DNA of 64,000 nt from Tardiphaga sp052076105 (GCF_052076105.1 NZ_CP197245.1:2666001-2730000), one strand, 5' to 3'; positions 9,245-18,794 are shown, counted from the first letter of the stretch. The notes: a model not told the origin generated them from the letters alone. A program made the numbers and translations.

Positions 9245-10069
9245 CTACGACTTCCGCTGTGGGCGCATCGCCTCGCCGATGGCCACGACGATTGCGCAGA
9301 TCGCGACCAGCACGATCGAGGCAGCGGACGCGGCCGGGAGATCGGTGCCCGTCTCCGAGATCTTGCTGTAGAGCACCAGCGGCAGGATATTCACCCGCGT
9401 GCCGGCCAGCGCCAGCGCCGTACCATAAGCGCCGACGGCAACGGCCGCGGTCAGGCAATAGGCTGCGATCAGGCTCGGCAGGATCTGCGGTAACATCACC
9501 TCGATCAGCGTCTGGACACTCCCCGCACCGAGCGAGCGCGAGGCCAGCATCTGGTTGCGATCGAAATTGCTGATCGCCGGCAGCACGATCAGGACGACGC
9601 GCGGTACCAGATAATAGGAATAGGCCAGTCCCAGTCCCACCGGTGAGAAGATGAAGCCGCCGATCACCGCGGGATCGAAACCGAGTTTGGCCAGCAACAA
9701 TGTCACGAAGCCGGCGCGGCCGAGCAGAAGGATAAAACCATAGGCGACGATCAGCCCGGAAAATGTCAGTGGCAGCGAAATCGCGATCAGCGCTGCCGTC
9801 CGCAGACCCGGCGCGAAACGCGCCAGCGCAAGTGCCACGCAGAAGCCGACTACGAGCGAGAACAGCGGCGCCACGGTGCCCAGCACCATCGTCCCGCGCA
9901 AGCCGTTCCAGAACACCGGATCGCTCGCCAGTCGGCCGAAGGCGCTGCCGCCGTCCACGAAGGCGCCGACCAGCACCGCGCAAACCGGGATCAGGAAGAA
10001 CAATCCCAGCACCACGCTGCCGGGTACGGCAAAGGCAGCCAGCATGGATGTCGGAACGCGCGCGCTCAT
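9245..10069 (-). CDS. ABC transporter permease (second permease of the operon)
   Basis: An inner-membrane permease of 274 residues with about six helices. It has a binding-protein-dependent transport EAA-type loop (LASRSLGAGSVQTLIEVMLPQILPSL). It is the last gene of a four-gene minus-strand operon: permease 13055, ATPase 12270, binding protein 11218, then this one. The layout matches importers of the polyamine / iron(III) / 2-aminoethylphosphonate class; the substrate is not assignable. The start ATG follows an AAGGA. Confidence 0.85.
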   Translation of the reverse strand: MSARVPTSMLAAFAVPGSVVLGLFFLIPVCAVLVGAFVDGGSAFGRLASDPVFWNGLRGTMVLGTVAPLFSLVVGFCVALALARFAPGLRTAALIAISLPLTFSGLIVAYGFILLLGRAGFVTLLLAKLGFDPAVIGGFIFSPVGLGLAYSYYLVPRVVLIVLPAISNFDRNQMLASRSLGAGSVQTLIEVMLPQILPSLIAAYCLTAAVAVGAYGTALALAGTRVNILPLVLYSKISETGTDLPAASAASIVLVAICAIVVAIGEAMRPQRKS

Positions 10070-10138
10070 CGTGATCCTTGTTGCAGCATGACGAAGACGC
10101 GATCCCCGCGCTGACGCGAGGATCGCCGTCGATTTAGC

Positions 10139-11218
10139 TTACTGGCCGAGGACAGCCTTGGCCCAGCCGGCATCGATCTCGGCCTTCTTGGCCGTGGCCT
10201 TGGCGATATCCATCGCCTGCACCTGCGGCGCGGCCGGCATCTTGTCGGCAACGCTCGGCGGCAGGCTCACGCCAGGCACCGCCGGACGCACATAGCCCTC
10301 GGCAAAGATCTTCTGGCCTTCATCGCTCATGATGAAGTTGAGCCAGAGCTTGCCGGCATTCGGGTTCGGGCCGTTCTTCACCAGCGAGATTGCGTAAGGT
10401 GCAGCGGCCGATGCTTCCTTGGGAATGACGACGGACACGCCATCGCCGAGACCATCAGTAAACTTCGCCTTCAGGCCGTCGTTCTCGTAACCGATCCAGA
10501 TCGGGATCTCGCCCTTCAGGAACTGCGCGTAAGGCGTGGTGCCGACCGTGCGCAGCACATTGCCGGCCTTGGTCAGCTTGCCGAGATAGTCGATGCCCGG
10601 CGCGACATTGTCCATGCTACCGCCATTGCCGAACGCCGCGGCGAAGGCGACGACCTGGCCCTGCCCGGTAGAGCGCGGATCCTGATACACGATGGCGTTC
10701 TTGTATTCCGGCTTCAGGAGATCGGCCCAGCTTTGCGGCACGTTCTTGACCAGCTTGTTGTTGACCAGGAAGGCCACACTGAGCGTGTGGATGGTGAACC
10801 AGCGGCCTTCGGTCTCGCGCAGCGGCTCCGCGAGCTTGTCGAAATTCACCGGCTTGAAACCGTCGACAACGCCAGCCTTGGCGGCATCGAGCGCGGAGGC
10901 TGCGAAGTAATAAGCCGTATCGGCCTGCGGACGATTGCGCGCCTTGTCGAGCGCAACGACGGTCGCGGCCGAACCAAGGTCATTATAAACCATCTCGACG
11001 CCGGGATAGCGCTTCTGGAAGGCCTTGAACTGATTGGCCCAGTTGGCCCAGGTCGGCCCGGTATCGAACGACACGACGAGCCCTTCCTTGCGGGCGGCTT
11101 CGTACAGCACCTTCTCGCCGGCATAGAGTTCGGCGCCTTCGAAGGCCCATGCAGCCGGGCTAATGCTGAAGGTCAGAGAAGCTGCGGCAACGCCGCTCAG
11201 AAACTTGCGTCGGTTCAT
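10139..11218 (-). CDS. ABC transporter periplasmic solute-binding protein
   Basis: An extracellular solute-binding protein (group 1 fold) of 359 residues. The N-terminus MNRRKFLSGVAAASLTFSIS has the twin-arginine and hydrophobic core of a Tat-type signal, cleaved near AWAFEG. The mature part has the two-lobe pattern of the iron/polyamine/phosphonate binding family (VFDTG-like first strand, later GEIPIWIGYENDGLKAKF). The frame extends upstream to 11554 but that part is antisense shadow; AAGGAGAT precedes the ATG at 11218. Eleven bases separate it from the ATPase gene, which shows one transcript. Confidence 0.88.
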   Translation of the reverse strand: MNRRKFLSGVAAASLTFSISPAAWAFEGAELYAGEKVLYEAARKEGLVVSFDTGPTWANWANQFKAFQKRYPGVEMVYNDLGSAATVVALDKARNRPQADTAYYFAASALDAAKAGVVDGFKPVNFDKLAEPLRETEGRWFTIHTLSVAFLVNNKLVKNVPQSWADLLKPEYKNAIVYQDPRSTGQGQVVAFAAAFGNGGSMDNVAPGIDYLGKLTKAGNVLRTVGTTPYAQFLKGEIPIWIGYENDGLKAKFTDGLGDGVSVVIPKEASAAAPYAISLVKNGPNPNAGKLWLNFIMSDEGQKIFAEGYVRPAVPGVSLPPSVADKMPAAPQVQAMDIAKATAKKAEIDAGWAKAVLGQ

Positions 11219-11229
11219 GTCGATCTCCT

Positions 11230-12270
11230 TTATGAGGTCGGGGGAAGAAGGCGGATAGCATCGTGCGGGATGGTCACGCCGGTGATCGGCCCGCGCAGAT
11301 GGGTTTCGAGACGGATGGCGCCGCCGGCGACGGCCATATCGATGCGTCTGACGGGACCTAGATAGCGGTCGGCCGACATGCTGCCCGCGAAGCAGCATGG
11401 ATTGCTCGCGTCGACCGGCCCGGTGATGGGCTCGACGCGCTCGGGTCGTACAAACACGGTGACCTTCGTGCCAATGCTCTTGCCCTGCGTGTCGCAGGCC
11501 AGCGTGCCAATCGGCGTCGTCACCATGCCGTCGCCAGTCACACTGCCGGGCCACAGATTGGATTGTCCCACAAAGGCCGCGACACTGGCATCGGCCGGCG
11601 TCTCATAGAGTTCGCGCGGCGTGCCGATCTGTACGATGCGGCCGTCGCGCATCATCACGACCTTGTCGGCAATCGACAGCGCCTCTTCCTGATCATGCGT
11701 CACCAATAGCGTCGCAATGCCGGCCTGGCGCTGCACGCGCAGAATTTCGTCGCGCATTTCCAACCGCAATCCCGCATCGAGCGCCGACAGCGGCTCATCG
11801 AGCAGAAGACCTTGCGGCTCGAACACCAGCGCGCGCGCCAGCGCGACGCGTTGCTGCTGACCGCCCGACAATTCCGCTGGATAGTCTTCCGCGCGTTTGC
11901 CCATGCCGACACGTCCGAGCATCTCGATGGCTCGCGCGCGCCGTTCCTGTTTGGCGATACCGCGCACCTTCAGCGGATAGGCGATGTTTTCCCAAAGCCG
12001 CATATGCGGGAACAACGCATAGTTCTGAAACACGACACCCAGACGACGCGCCTCGGGCAGTGACGCGCCGACGTCCTTGCCATCGATCAGGATGCGCCCG
12101 GTGTCAGGCTTGAGGAAGCCCGCCAGCAATTTCAAAATCGTCGACTTGCCCGACCCCGACGCGCCGATGATGGCCAGCAATTCGCCGCGGCCAATCTCCA
12201 GGGCAATGTCGAACACACCAGTGCTCGTGCCGGGATAGCTATAGCTCACTTGATCGTATCGCAGCGTCAC
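11230..12270 (-). CDS. ABC transporter ATP-binding protein (PotA/FbpC-like)
   Basis: The ATPase of the importer, 346 residues. It carries Walker A GASGSGKST, the Q-loop region VFQNYALFPH, signature LSGGQQQRVALARAL, Walker B LLLDEPLSALD and the H-loop LLVTHDQEEAL. The C-terminal extension is a TOBE-type regulatory domain (VFVRPERVEPI). Translation begins at a GTG that overlaps the TGA of the upstream permease (GTGA), so the two are coupled. Confidence 0.92.
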   Translation of the reverse strand: MTLRYDQVSYSYPGTSTGVFDIALEIGRGELLAIIGASGSGKSTILKLLAGFLKPDTGRILIDGKDVGASLPEARRLGVVFQNYALFPHMRLWENIAYPLKVRGIAKQERRARAIEMLGRVGMGKRAEDYPAELSGGQQQRVALARALVFEPQGLLLDEPLSALDAGLRLEMRDEILRVQRQAGIATLLVTHDQEEALSIADKVVMMRDGRIVQIGTPRELYETPADASVAAFVGQSNLWPGSVTGDGMVTTPIGTLACDTQGKSIGTKVTVFVRPERVEPITGPVDASNPCCFAGSMSADRYLGPVRRIDMAVAGGAIRLETHLRGPITGVTIPHDAIRLLPPTS

Positions 12271-13055
12271 GCGCCTGCCCCCACTTTACGCCGGCCGGTG
12301 ACCCGCGCCGTCAACCCGCTGGTCAGCGATGCGATCATCGCAAGCCCAAGCAATACGACGGTGGCCGCGCAGGCAAAGCCCGTCGCGCCGTAGAACGCCT
12401 GCAGCAGCACCACAGGATAGGTGCGCGACAGAAAGCCCGAGACCAGATTGGATAGTTGAAATTCACCGATCGACAGCGCCGCCACTGTCAGCATGCAGGA
12501 CAGCAGGCTCGTATGCAGTTGGGGCAGTGTCACGTCCCAGATGCGTGCCGGAAACGACGCACCGAGCGTTGCGGCCGCGTGCTCGTATTCGGCAAGCCCG
12601 AGCTGATCCATATCAGCTACCAGCGCCGTCACCGTATAGGGCAGCGTCAATACGAGGTGCCCCGCCGCCAGTAGCCAGAAGCTGCCGAGCCACGGCAATG
12701 CATCCGACGAGAAGACGAGGATGAAGCCGAAAGCGAGAACCAGCTCGGGCACGGCAATCGGCATCAGCGTGACGATCCGCGCCGCAAGCCGCACACCACC
12801 CCGCGCGCCGGCGTGAATGGCGTAAGCCAACGGCAGTCCGATCAGGATGTTGAGAAGGCAGGTGGTCGCGACGATCTTCAGGCTGGTGGTGAAAGCGCGG
12901 CGAAAGCTCGGATCGCCAGCAACTTCCTGATACCAGCGCCAGGTGAAACCCGACGGCAGAAGCGTGCCGCTCCAGACTTCTCCGAAAGAACCGACGAACA
13001 GTAACAGGATGGGCGCCGCGAGAAAAATCAGATAGGCGATCGCGACGAACGGCAC
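12267..13055 (-). CDS. ABC transporter permease (first gene of the operon)
   Basis: A six-helix permease of about 262 residues and the promoter-proximal gene of the operon. The EAA loop reads EYEHAAATLGASFPARIWDVTLPQL. The reading frame is entered at a GTG (13055) placed eight bases after AGGGGA; the nearby ATG at 13062 is in another frame and would give a short shadow product. The two permeases differ and presumably form a heterodimer around the membrane path. Confidence 0.85.
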   Translation of the reverse strand: MPFVAIAYLIFLAAPILLLFVGSFGEVWSGTLLPSGFTWRWYQEVAGDPSFRRAFTTSLKIVATTCLLNILIGLPLAYAIHAGARGGVRLAARIVTLMPIAVPELVLAFGFILVFSSDALPWLGSFWLLAAGHLVLTLPYTVTALVADMDQLGLAEYEHAAATLGASFPARIWDVTLPQLHTSLLSCMLTVAALSIGEFQLSNLVSGFLSRTYPVVLLQAFYGATGFACAATVVLLGLAMIASLTSGLTARVTGRRKVGAGA

Positions 13056-13140
13056 GAGCCATGTCCCCTGTCAGATGTGATGCTGAAGTCAGCGCCTCAG
13101 TATAACGGCGGCATATCAGTTTTATGACAGGGTGACAAAG

Positions 13141-13764
13141 TTATGCATTTGCGAGAATGCGTGCTGCAATGCGAGCGATGACGCCGTCGACATCGGCGAC
13201 GCGCTCGACCGTATTCACCTCTGGCGCATCGGCCATCGCCAACACCAAGCGATTGAACTGTAGTCCGAGCGCCATCTCCGAGAGTGTGCCAACGCCGCCG
13301 CCGATCGCGACCAGCACGAGACATGCCCGCGCGATAATTGCATTGCGTGCCGGGCCGATGCCCGTCGCGATGGGAATGGCCACATAGGGATTGGCTGCGT
13401 GCCACTCTTCATCGGGGAGCAGACCGACGGGCATACCGCCCTCTTGCGCGTGGCCCTTGCATGCAGCTTCCATCACGCCGTTCTTGCCGCCGCACAACAG
13501 TTGCAGACCATGGCGCGCCAATGCTGCGCCCATCTGTTCGGCGAGATCGCGTTGCGCCTGCGTCGCCTCGCGCGGCCCGATGATGCCGATCGGCACACGG
13601 CGCAGCTTGTGCGTTGCCGCAAGCCGCAGCAGCGCCTCGGAAGCCGTTACGGCTTCCCCGCCCTGCTCCACCGCGGCGTCTCGCCACTTCAACGCCAGCG
13701 GATCGAATACCCGTGCGCCATCGCTGAGCTGCTGCGTGCGCTCATTCCAGAACAATGCCTGCAT
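13141..13764 (-). CDS. SLOG-superfamily protein (TIGR00725 / LOG-like)
   Basis: A 207-residue Rossmann-type protein related to the lysine-decarboxylase-like (LOG) and DprA families. It shows IGIIGPREATQAQRDLAEQ at the first nucleotide loop, LLCGGKNGVMEAACKG and the glycine-rich LVLVAIGGGVGTLSEMALG, which parallels the PGGxGTxxE motif of LOG phosphoribohydrolases but has IGGGVGTLSE instead of PGG. It probably binds a nucleotide or related ligand; the enzyme activity is unknown. It starts four bases after the gmk stop, so it is likely co-translated. The upstream extension of the frame overlaps gmk and is rejected. Confidence 0.75.
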   Translation of the reverse strand: MQALFWNERTQQLSDGARVFDPLALKWRDAAVEQGGEAVTASEALLRLAATHKLRRVPIGIIGPREATQAQRDLAEQMGAALARHGLQLLCGGKNGVMEAACKGHAQEGGMPVGLLPDEEWHAANPYVAIPIATGIGPARNAIIARACLVLVAIGGGVGTLSEMALGLQFNRLVLAMADAPEVNTVERVADVDGVIARIAARILANA

Positions 13765-13768
13765 GGTA

Positions 13769-14443
13769 TTAGCCTTCGAGTTCTTGCTGCAGCCCACGCA
13801 CGAAGGACGTCAGTCCGGTACGACGCTCGCGCTTCAGACGTTCGGCCTTGAGGATCGACTGCACCTCGCTATAGGCCTCCTCCACATTGTGATTGATGAC
13901 AATGTAGTCGTATTCGGCCCAGTGGCTCATCTCGTGGCTGGCGCGGCTCATGCGCCCGCGGATCACTTCGTCGGAGTCTTGCGCACGCGTATGCAGGCGC
14001 TTTTCCAGATCGGCTGCCGAGGGCGGCAGGATAAAGACGCTGACGACGTCGGCCCGCGCCTTCTCGCGCAATTGCTGCGTACCCTGCCAGTCGATATCGA
14101 ACAGCACGTCATTGCCAGCCGAGAGCGCGGCTTCCACCGGTGCGCGCGGCGTGCCGTAACGGTTATCGAACACGGTGGCCCATTCGAGCAATTCGTTGCT
14201 CTTGGCCATTTTCTCGAAGCGCGGCTTGTCGACAAACATGTAGTCCTTGCCGTCGACCTCCCCCGGGCGCATCTGCCGCGTCGTCGCCGACACGGACAAT
14301 TGCAGTCCCGGCATCCGATCGATCAGCAGCCGCGTCAATGTCGTCTTGCCGGCACCTGATGGTGATGACAGCACGAACATCAATCCGCGCCGTTCGACTC
14401 CATCAAAGCCAGCTTCTTCAGAATTTTGGCTGCCCCCGGACAT
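13769..14443 (-). CDS. gmk: guanylate kinase
   Basis: Phosphorylates GMP to GDP. The 224-residue protein has the P-loop SSPSGAGKTTL, the GMP-binding segment SVSATTRQMRPGEVDGKDYMFV and the lid region RMSRASHEMSHWAEYDYIVIN. A GTG at 14449 overlaps the yicC stop, but the ATG at 14443 lies five bases after GGAGTGACC and is preferred. The yicC-gmk pairing is common in proteobacteria. Confidence 0.95.
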   Translation of the reverse strand: MSGGSQNSEEAGFDGVERRGLMFVLSSPSGAGKTTLTRLLIDRMPGLQLSVSATTRQMRPGEVDGKDYMFVDKPRFEKMAKSNELLEWATVFDNRYGTPRAPVEAALSAGNDVLFDIDWQGTQQLREKARADVVSVFILPPSAADLEKRLHTRAQDSDEVIRGRMSRASHEMSHWAEYDYIVINHNVEEAYSEVQSILKAERLKRERRTGLTSFVRGLQQELEG

Positions 14444-14445
14444 GG

Positions 14446-15333
14446 TCACTCCAGATTCTGTACCTGTTCGCGGAATTGCTCGACCACGTTCTTCATCTCG
14501 AGGCCGGTGCTGGTCAATTCCAGATCATTGGATTTCGAGCAGCAGGTGTTGACCTCGCGGTTGAACTCCTGCGCCAGAAAATCAAGCCGGCGGCCGACCG
14601 GCCCGCCTTTCTTGATCATCTCGCGCGACTGCGAAATGTGCGACGCGATACGGTCGAGTTCTTCGCGGATGTCGGCCTTGGTCGCCATCATCAGCGCTTC
14701 CTGGTTCAGCCGATCAGAATCGAAACGATCAGAGGCTTCCAGCAGCGTCGCGATCTGTTCGGCAAGGCGCGCGCGAATGGCGTCCGGCTTGCGGCCCGGT
14801 GCGGCCTCGGCCTTCTTCGACAGCGTCTCGATCTCGCTCAGACGCTGGGACAGGAGTTCGCCGAGCGTCGTGCCCTCGCGCTTGCGCATCGCGGCCAGCG
14901 CAGTGAGCGCCTCTTCAAACGCTGCAGAGACGGCAGCCTTCGCCGCCTTGTCCTCGGCCTCATCCACCTCGGGCTCAACTACTTCGATGACACCCTTGAT
15001 ATTCATCAATCCATCGACGCTCGGCGCGACGGCGTCGATCTTTCCGGCGAGTTCGGCGGCAATGCGCAGCACCGAATTCAGCACCTCTTCGTTGATCTTC
15101 ACGGTCGAGGCTGCGTTGCTGCGCTTAACGGTGAGGTTCGCGTAAACGGTCCCCCGCGACAGAACTTCGGTCGCGCGCTTGCGGGCAACCGCCTCAACTT
15201 CGTCGAAGCCCGGGGGCATCCGGAAGCGCAGATCGAAGCCCTTGGCATTGACGGACTTCAGCTCCCACTCGAAGCTGTAAGGCCCGCTGGTGCCGTGGCT
15301 TCGCGCAAAGCCGGTCATGCTCGACAACGCCAT
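14446..15333 (-). CDS. yicC: YicC family endoribonuclease-like protein
   Basis: A 295-residue YicC/YloC family protein. It begins with the invariant MALSSMTGFARSHG and ends with the DUF1732 domain (DIREELDRIASHISQSREMIKKGGPVGRRLDFLAQEFNREVNT). Family members were recently shown to act as RNases and, in E. coli, to be linked to small-RNA turnover. Its stop codon abuts the gmk start. Confidence 0.93.
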   Translation of the reverse strand: MALSSMTGFARSHGTSGPYSFEWELKSVNAKGFDLRFRMPPGFDEVEAVARKRATEVLSRGTVYANLTVKRSNAASTVKINEEVLNSVLRIAAELAGKIDAVAPSVDGLMNIKGVIEVVEPEVDEAEDKAAKAAVSAAFEEALTALAAMRKREGTTLGELLSQRLSEIETLSKKAEAAPGRKPDAIRARLAEQIATLLEASDRFDSDRLNQEALMMATKADIREELDRIASHISQSREMIKKGGPVGRRLDFLAQEFNREVNTCCSKSNDLELTSTGLEMKNVVEQFREQVQNLE

Positions 15334-15451
15334 CGCGGAACGTCTCCAAAAATACGAGTAAGATTCGCAAGGCGCGAACCGGCTCAGGTTAGGGCCTTTT
15401 CAGGCCAAGGGGAATTCGACACGGAATTCAGCGCAGGCTTGGTAGTACGGC

Positions 15452-16735
15452 CTATTGCTGAACAACCGGCGGTGTACCCGTCGACTGTGCAGCGCCCTGA
15501 CGGGCCGGAGCGGCTGGCGCAGGGGCCGTACGGGCACGCTGCTTGGCAGGCGCGGCGGGTCTCGTCGGGCTTGTACCGGTCGCTGCAGCGGGATCCGTGG
15601 GAGCTCCGGCAGGCGCAGCGGCGGCCTCTTCCGGCGGCTCGACGGCGTCGTTCTGGACGGCCTTCTCCATTGCGCGCAGCTTGCTGACGTTCTTCTGATG
15701 CGCGTCGTAGGTTTCGGTGAAGGTGTGACCGCCGGTGCCGTCGGCTACGAAGAACAGGTCGCGGGTGCGTGCCGGATTGGCAGTCGCCTCGAGCGAAGCG
15801 CGACCCGGATTGGCGATCGGGCCCGGCGGCAGGCCTTCCACCACATAGGTGTTGTAGGGCGACGGCTGCTGGATCTCGCTGCGCTTGATCGGACGACCCA
15901 ATGTGCCCTTTCCGCCAACGATGCCATAGATGATCGTCGGATCGGACTGCAGCTTCATCTTCTGGCGCAGACGGTTGGCGAACACCGCGGCCACGCGGCT
16001 GCGCTCATCGGCGCGGCCGGTTTCCTTCTCGACGATCGAGGCGAGCGTCACCAGTTGCTCCGGCGTCTTTGCCGGAATGTCGACGTTACGGCGCTCCCAG
16101 ACCTCGGCCAGGACGCGCTTCTGCAATTGCTGCATGCGCTGGATCACCTGGTCGCGCGGCGTGCCACGGGGGAATTTGTAGGTCTCGGGCAACAACGTGC
16201 CCTCGCGCGGCATTTCGCGGATCGAGCCGGTGAAGATGTCATTATCGGTCAAACGCGCAACGATCTGCTCGGAGGTCAGGCCTTCGGGGATCGTGATGGA
16301 GTGTTGCACAACCTTGCCTTCGACGATGGTGCCGATGACGTCGCGCAGATTGGCGTTCTTCTGGAACAGATACTCGCCGGGCTTCAGTTCGGAGCTGGCT
16401 TTCAGCGCAAACACAGCGCCGATGAAAACCCAACGATTCGCAGAGATCACGCCTTCGCGCAGCAGTGCTTCAGCAATGTCGCCCTTGCCCGCGCGCGCGG
16501 GGATATTGACGACCTTCTCTTCCTGCAGCGGTCCCGGCGCTTCGAGCGCCTGGCGACCATAGACGTAGGCGCCACCTGCACCGAGCATGGCGATGATGAT
16601 GATGGTGATGATGGCATTGCCGGCAACCACGAGCGGATTGCGCGCATGATCGGAACGCTTCGGCGGCGGCGGAACCTGCTCCGGCTCCAGCGCAGCACGC
16701 GGACTCCTCGGCGAAATGGGCGGCCTCTCACTCAT
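15452..16735 (-). CDS. mltG: endolytic murein transglycosylase MltG
   Basis: MltG is an inner-membrane lytic transglycosylase that cuts nascent glycan strands. The 427-residue protein has a short cytoplasmic N-terminus rich in Pro/Arg, one membrane helix (about 40-62), a LysM-like region and the YceG catalytic domain. LASIVEKETGRADE holds the catalytic glutamate. The last 70 or so residues are a Pro/Ala-rich tail not needed for the fold. The ATG at 16735 is chosen over one 42 bases upstream because the family typically starts MSERPP. fabF lies immediately upstream, as in many alphaproteobacteria. Confidence 0.92.
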   Translation of the reverse strand: MSERPPISPRSPRAALEPEQVPPPPKRSDHARNPLVVAGNAIITIIIIAMLGAGGAYVYGRQALEAPGPLQEEKVVNIPARAGKGDIAEALLREGVISANRWVFIGAVFALKASSELKPGEYLFQKNANLRDVIGTIVEGKVVQHSITIPEGLTSEQIVARLTDNDIFTGSIREMPREGTLLPETYKFPRGTPRDQVIQRMQQLQKRVLAEVWERRNVDIPAKTPEQLVTLASIVEKETGRADERSRVAAVFANRLRQKMKLQSDPTIIYGIVGGKGTLGRPIKRSEIQQPSPYNTYVVEGLPPGPIANPGRASLEATANPARTRDLFFVADGTGGHTFTETYDAHQKNVSKLRAMEKAVQNDAVEPPEEAAAAPAGAPTDPAAATGTSPTRPAAPAKQRARTAPAPAAPARQGAAQSTGTPPVVQQ

Positions 16736-16849
16736 CGATAGTACCTGATCCTGTCGGTTCAATCGTGACGGGGACAAACACGATCCCCGTCAATAGCATA
16801 CGCCCAGTGTAGGAATTTGCGCGGAATACGGCGAAACGGTGGAGGTTCT

Positions 16850-18115
16850 CTAACCAGCCACGCGCTGCAGGATCACGGACGCATTAGTACCGCCGAAACC
16901 GAATGAATTCGACAACGCAATATTGATCTCGCGCTTGCGCGGGGTCAACGCGACAAGATCGATCGCGGTTTCCACCGACGGATTGTCGAGATTGATCGTC
17001 GGCGGCGCGATGTTATCCCGAATCGCAAGCACGCAGAAGATGGCCTCGACCGCACCGGCCGCACCGAGCAGATGGCCGATCGACGACTTCGTCGACGACA
17101 TCGACACTTTCGAGGCGGCATTGCCGAGCAGGCGCTGAACCGCGCCCAGTTCGATCTCATCGCCGAGCGGCGTCGAAGTGCCATGCGCGTTAATGTAGTC
17201 GATGTCAGCCGCGGAAATGCCGGCACGCTTCATCGCGGCGCTCATGCTGCGGAAACCGCCGTCGCCATCCGGGCTCGGTGACGTGATGTGATAGGCGTCG
17301 CCCGACATGCCGTAGCCAATGATTTCGGCATAGATGCGCGCGCCGCGCGCCTTGGCGTGCTCGTACTCCTCGAGCACGACGACACCGGCGCCCTCGCCCA
17401 TGACGAAGCCATCGCGGTCCTTGTCGTAAGGCCGTGACGCCTTCTCGGGCGCTTCGTTGAAGTTGGTCGACAGCGCGCGTGCGGCCGCGAAGCCGGCCAT
17501 CGCCAAACGGCTGATCGGCGACTCGGTGCCGCCGGCGACCATGACGTCGGCATCGCCGAGCGCGATCAGACGGCTGGCATCGCCGATCGCGTGCGCGCCG
17601 GTCGAACATGCCGTGACGACAGAGTGATTGGGGCCCTTGAGGCCGTGCTCGATCGAAACATAGCCCGAAGCGAGATTGATCAATCGGCCGGGAATGAAGA
17701 ACGGTGACACCTTGCGCGGGCCGCGTTCTTTCAGAAGCAATGCGGTATCGGCAATGCCGGACAGACCACCGATGCCGGAGCCGATCATCACGCCGGTGGC
17801 GCAGCGATCGTCCTCATTGTCGGGGTGCCAGTTGGCATCGTCGAGCGCCTGCTTGGCGGCACACATCGCATAGATGATGAAGTCGTCGACCTTGCGCTGG
17901 TCTTTCGGCTCCATCCACTGGTCGGGATTGAAGGTATCGCCCGTGCCGTCACCGCGCGGAATCACGCAGGCGATCTGGCTGGTGAGATCGGATACATCGA
18001 ATGTATCGATGCGCTTTGCTCCGCTCTCACCGTTGAGGATGCGCTTCCAGGTCGGCTCGACGCCGCAGCCAAGTGGCGACACCATGCCAAGGCCTGTGAC
18101 GACCACCCGCCTCAT
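16850..18115 (-). CDS. fabF: beta-ketoacyl-ACP synthase II
   Basis: KAS II, the condensing enzyme of fatty-acid elongation. The 421-residue protein has the catalytic triad: Cys in VVTACSTGAHAIGDA, His in INAHGTSTPLGDE and His in KSSIGHLLGAAGAVE. GGAGGT precedes the ATG at 18115, which excludes the 36-base upstream extension. It is third from the acpP end of the fab cluster. Confidence 0.96.
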   Translation of the reverse strand: MRRVVVTGLGMVSPLGCGVEPTWKRILNGESGAKRIDTFDVSDLTSQIACVIPRGDGTGDTFNPDQWMEPKDQRKVDDFIIYAMCAAKQALDDANWHPDNEDDRCATGVMIGSGIGGLSGIADTALLLKERGPRKVSPFFIPGRLINLASGYVSIEHGLKGPNHSVVTACSTGAHAIGDASRLIALGDADVMVAGGTESPISRLAMAGFAAARALSTNFNEAPEKASRPYDKDRDGFVMGEGAGVVVLEEYEHAKARGARIYAEIIGYGMSGDAYHITSPSPDGDGGFRSMSAAMKRAGISAADIDYINAHGTSTPLGDEIELGAVQRLLGNAASKVSMSSTKSSIGHLLGAAGAVEAIFCVLAIRDNIAPPTINLDNPSVETAIDLVALTPRKREINIALSNSFGFGGTNASVILQRVAG

Positions 18116-18256
18116 TGTCGTACCTCCGCGGCCCATGCTTGAGCCGCCCATCTTTGAGTCAATGCGTCTTGAGCAAATACCTGCGCTTCACAGCAAGAAG
18201 CCGGTGGACCGCAAAACCGCAATCCGTCCGGCTTCAAAATGTGCCGCGCGAAAGCG

Positions 18257-18496
18257 TCAGCTCTTTGCGTTCTTCTCGAGAAACTTGGTGGCATCGCCGA
18301 CGGTCAGAATCGTCTCGGCGGCGTCGTCCGGAATTTCGCAGCCGAACTCTTCTTCGAACGCCATCACGAGCTCGACAGTATCAAGGCTGTCAGCGCCGAG
18401 ATCATCGATGAAGCTCGCGGCATCGACCACCTTCTCGGGTTCGACACCAAGGTGTTCGACCACGATCTTCTTCACTCGCTCGCCAATCTCGCTCAT
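18257..18496 (-). CDS. acpP: acyl carrier protein
   Basis: A 79-residue acidic carrier for fatty-acid intermediates. The phosphopantetheine attachment serine is in GADSLDTVELVMAFEEEF. GAGG lies six bases before the ATG at 18496; the TTG six bases further upstream is therefore not the start. It is flanked by fabG and fabF, the usual arrangement. The 298-base stretch to fabG probably holds its own promoter, which fits the very high expression of ACP. Confidence 0.97.
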   Translation of the reverse strand: MSEIGERVKKIVVEHLGVEPEKVVDAASFIDDLGADSLDTVELVMAFEEEFGCEIPDDAAETILTVGDATKFLEKNAKS

Positions 18497-18774
18497 CTTC
18501 AACCTCGTAATTGTTACATTGGGCCCGTCCGCAGACGATACGAGCCATCGTGGAGCGTTTAACTCGTTAAACCTTGCGCAGTTGCGCGTCTTAAGGATTG
18601 ACCCCGTCGTCCCGGACGGAGCCTCGCGAAAACGGCAGGCTCGTCCCCGCCAATATACAGGGTTTCAAATTCCTGCAATGGCCTTCTTTGCCCCACCGTA
18701 GAGGCTTCGGTTACCATACTTCATTTGGCTTGACCACATAGCCCGGTGACCGTCCAAACCTCAATTAAATCACG

Positions 18775-18794
18775 GCGTTGGGGTTCCCCAACGC
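18775..18794 (-). terminator. hairpin directly after fabG
   Basis: A 9-bp perfect inverted repeat (gcgttgggg / ccccaacgc, two-base centre) begins at the base after the fabG stop on the minus strand. It is followed within a few bases by an AT-rich stretch (gatttaatt). It is a likely terminator or attenuator dividing fabD-fabG from acpP. Confidence 0.6.

Noticed and set aside
14140..16741. Long plus-strand open frames (515 and 428 codons)
   Set aside because: They are antisense to gmk, yicC and mltG, which are certain. No ribosome site or recognisable domain.
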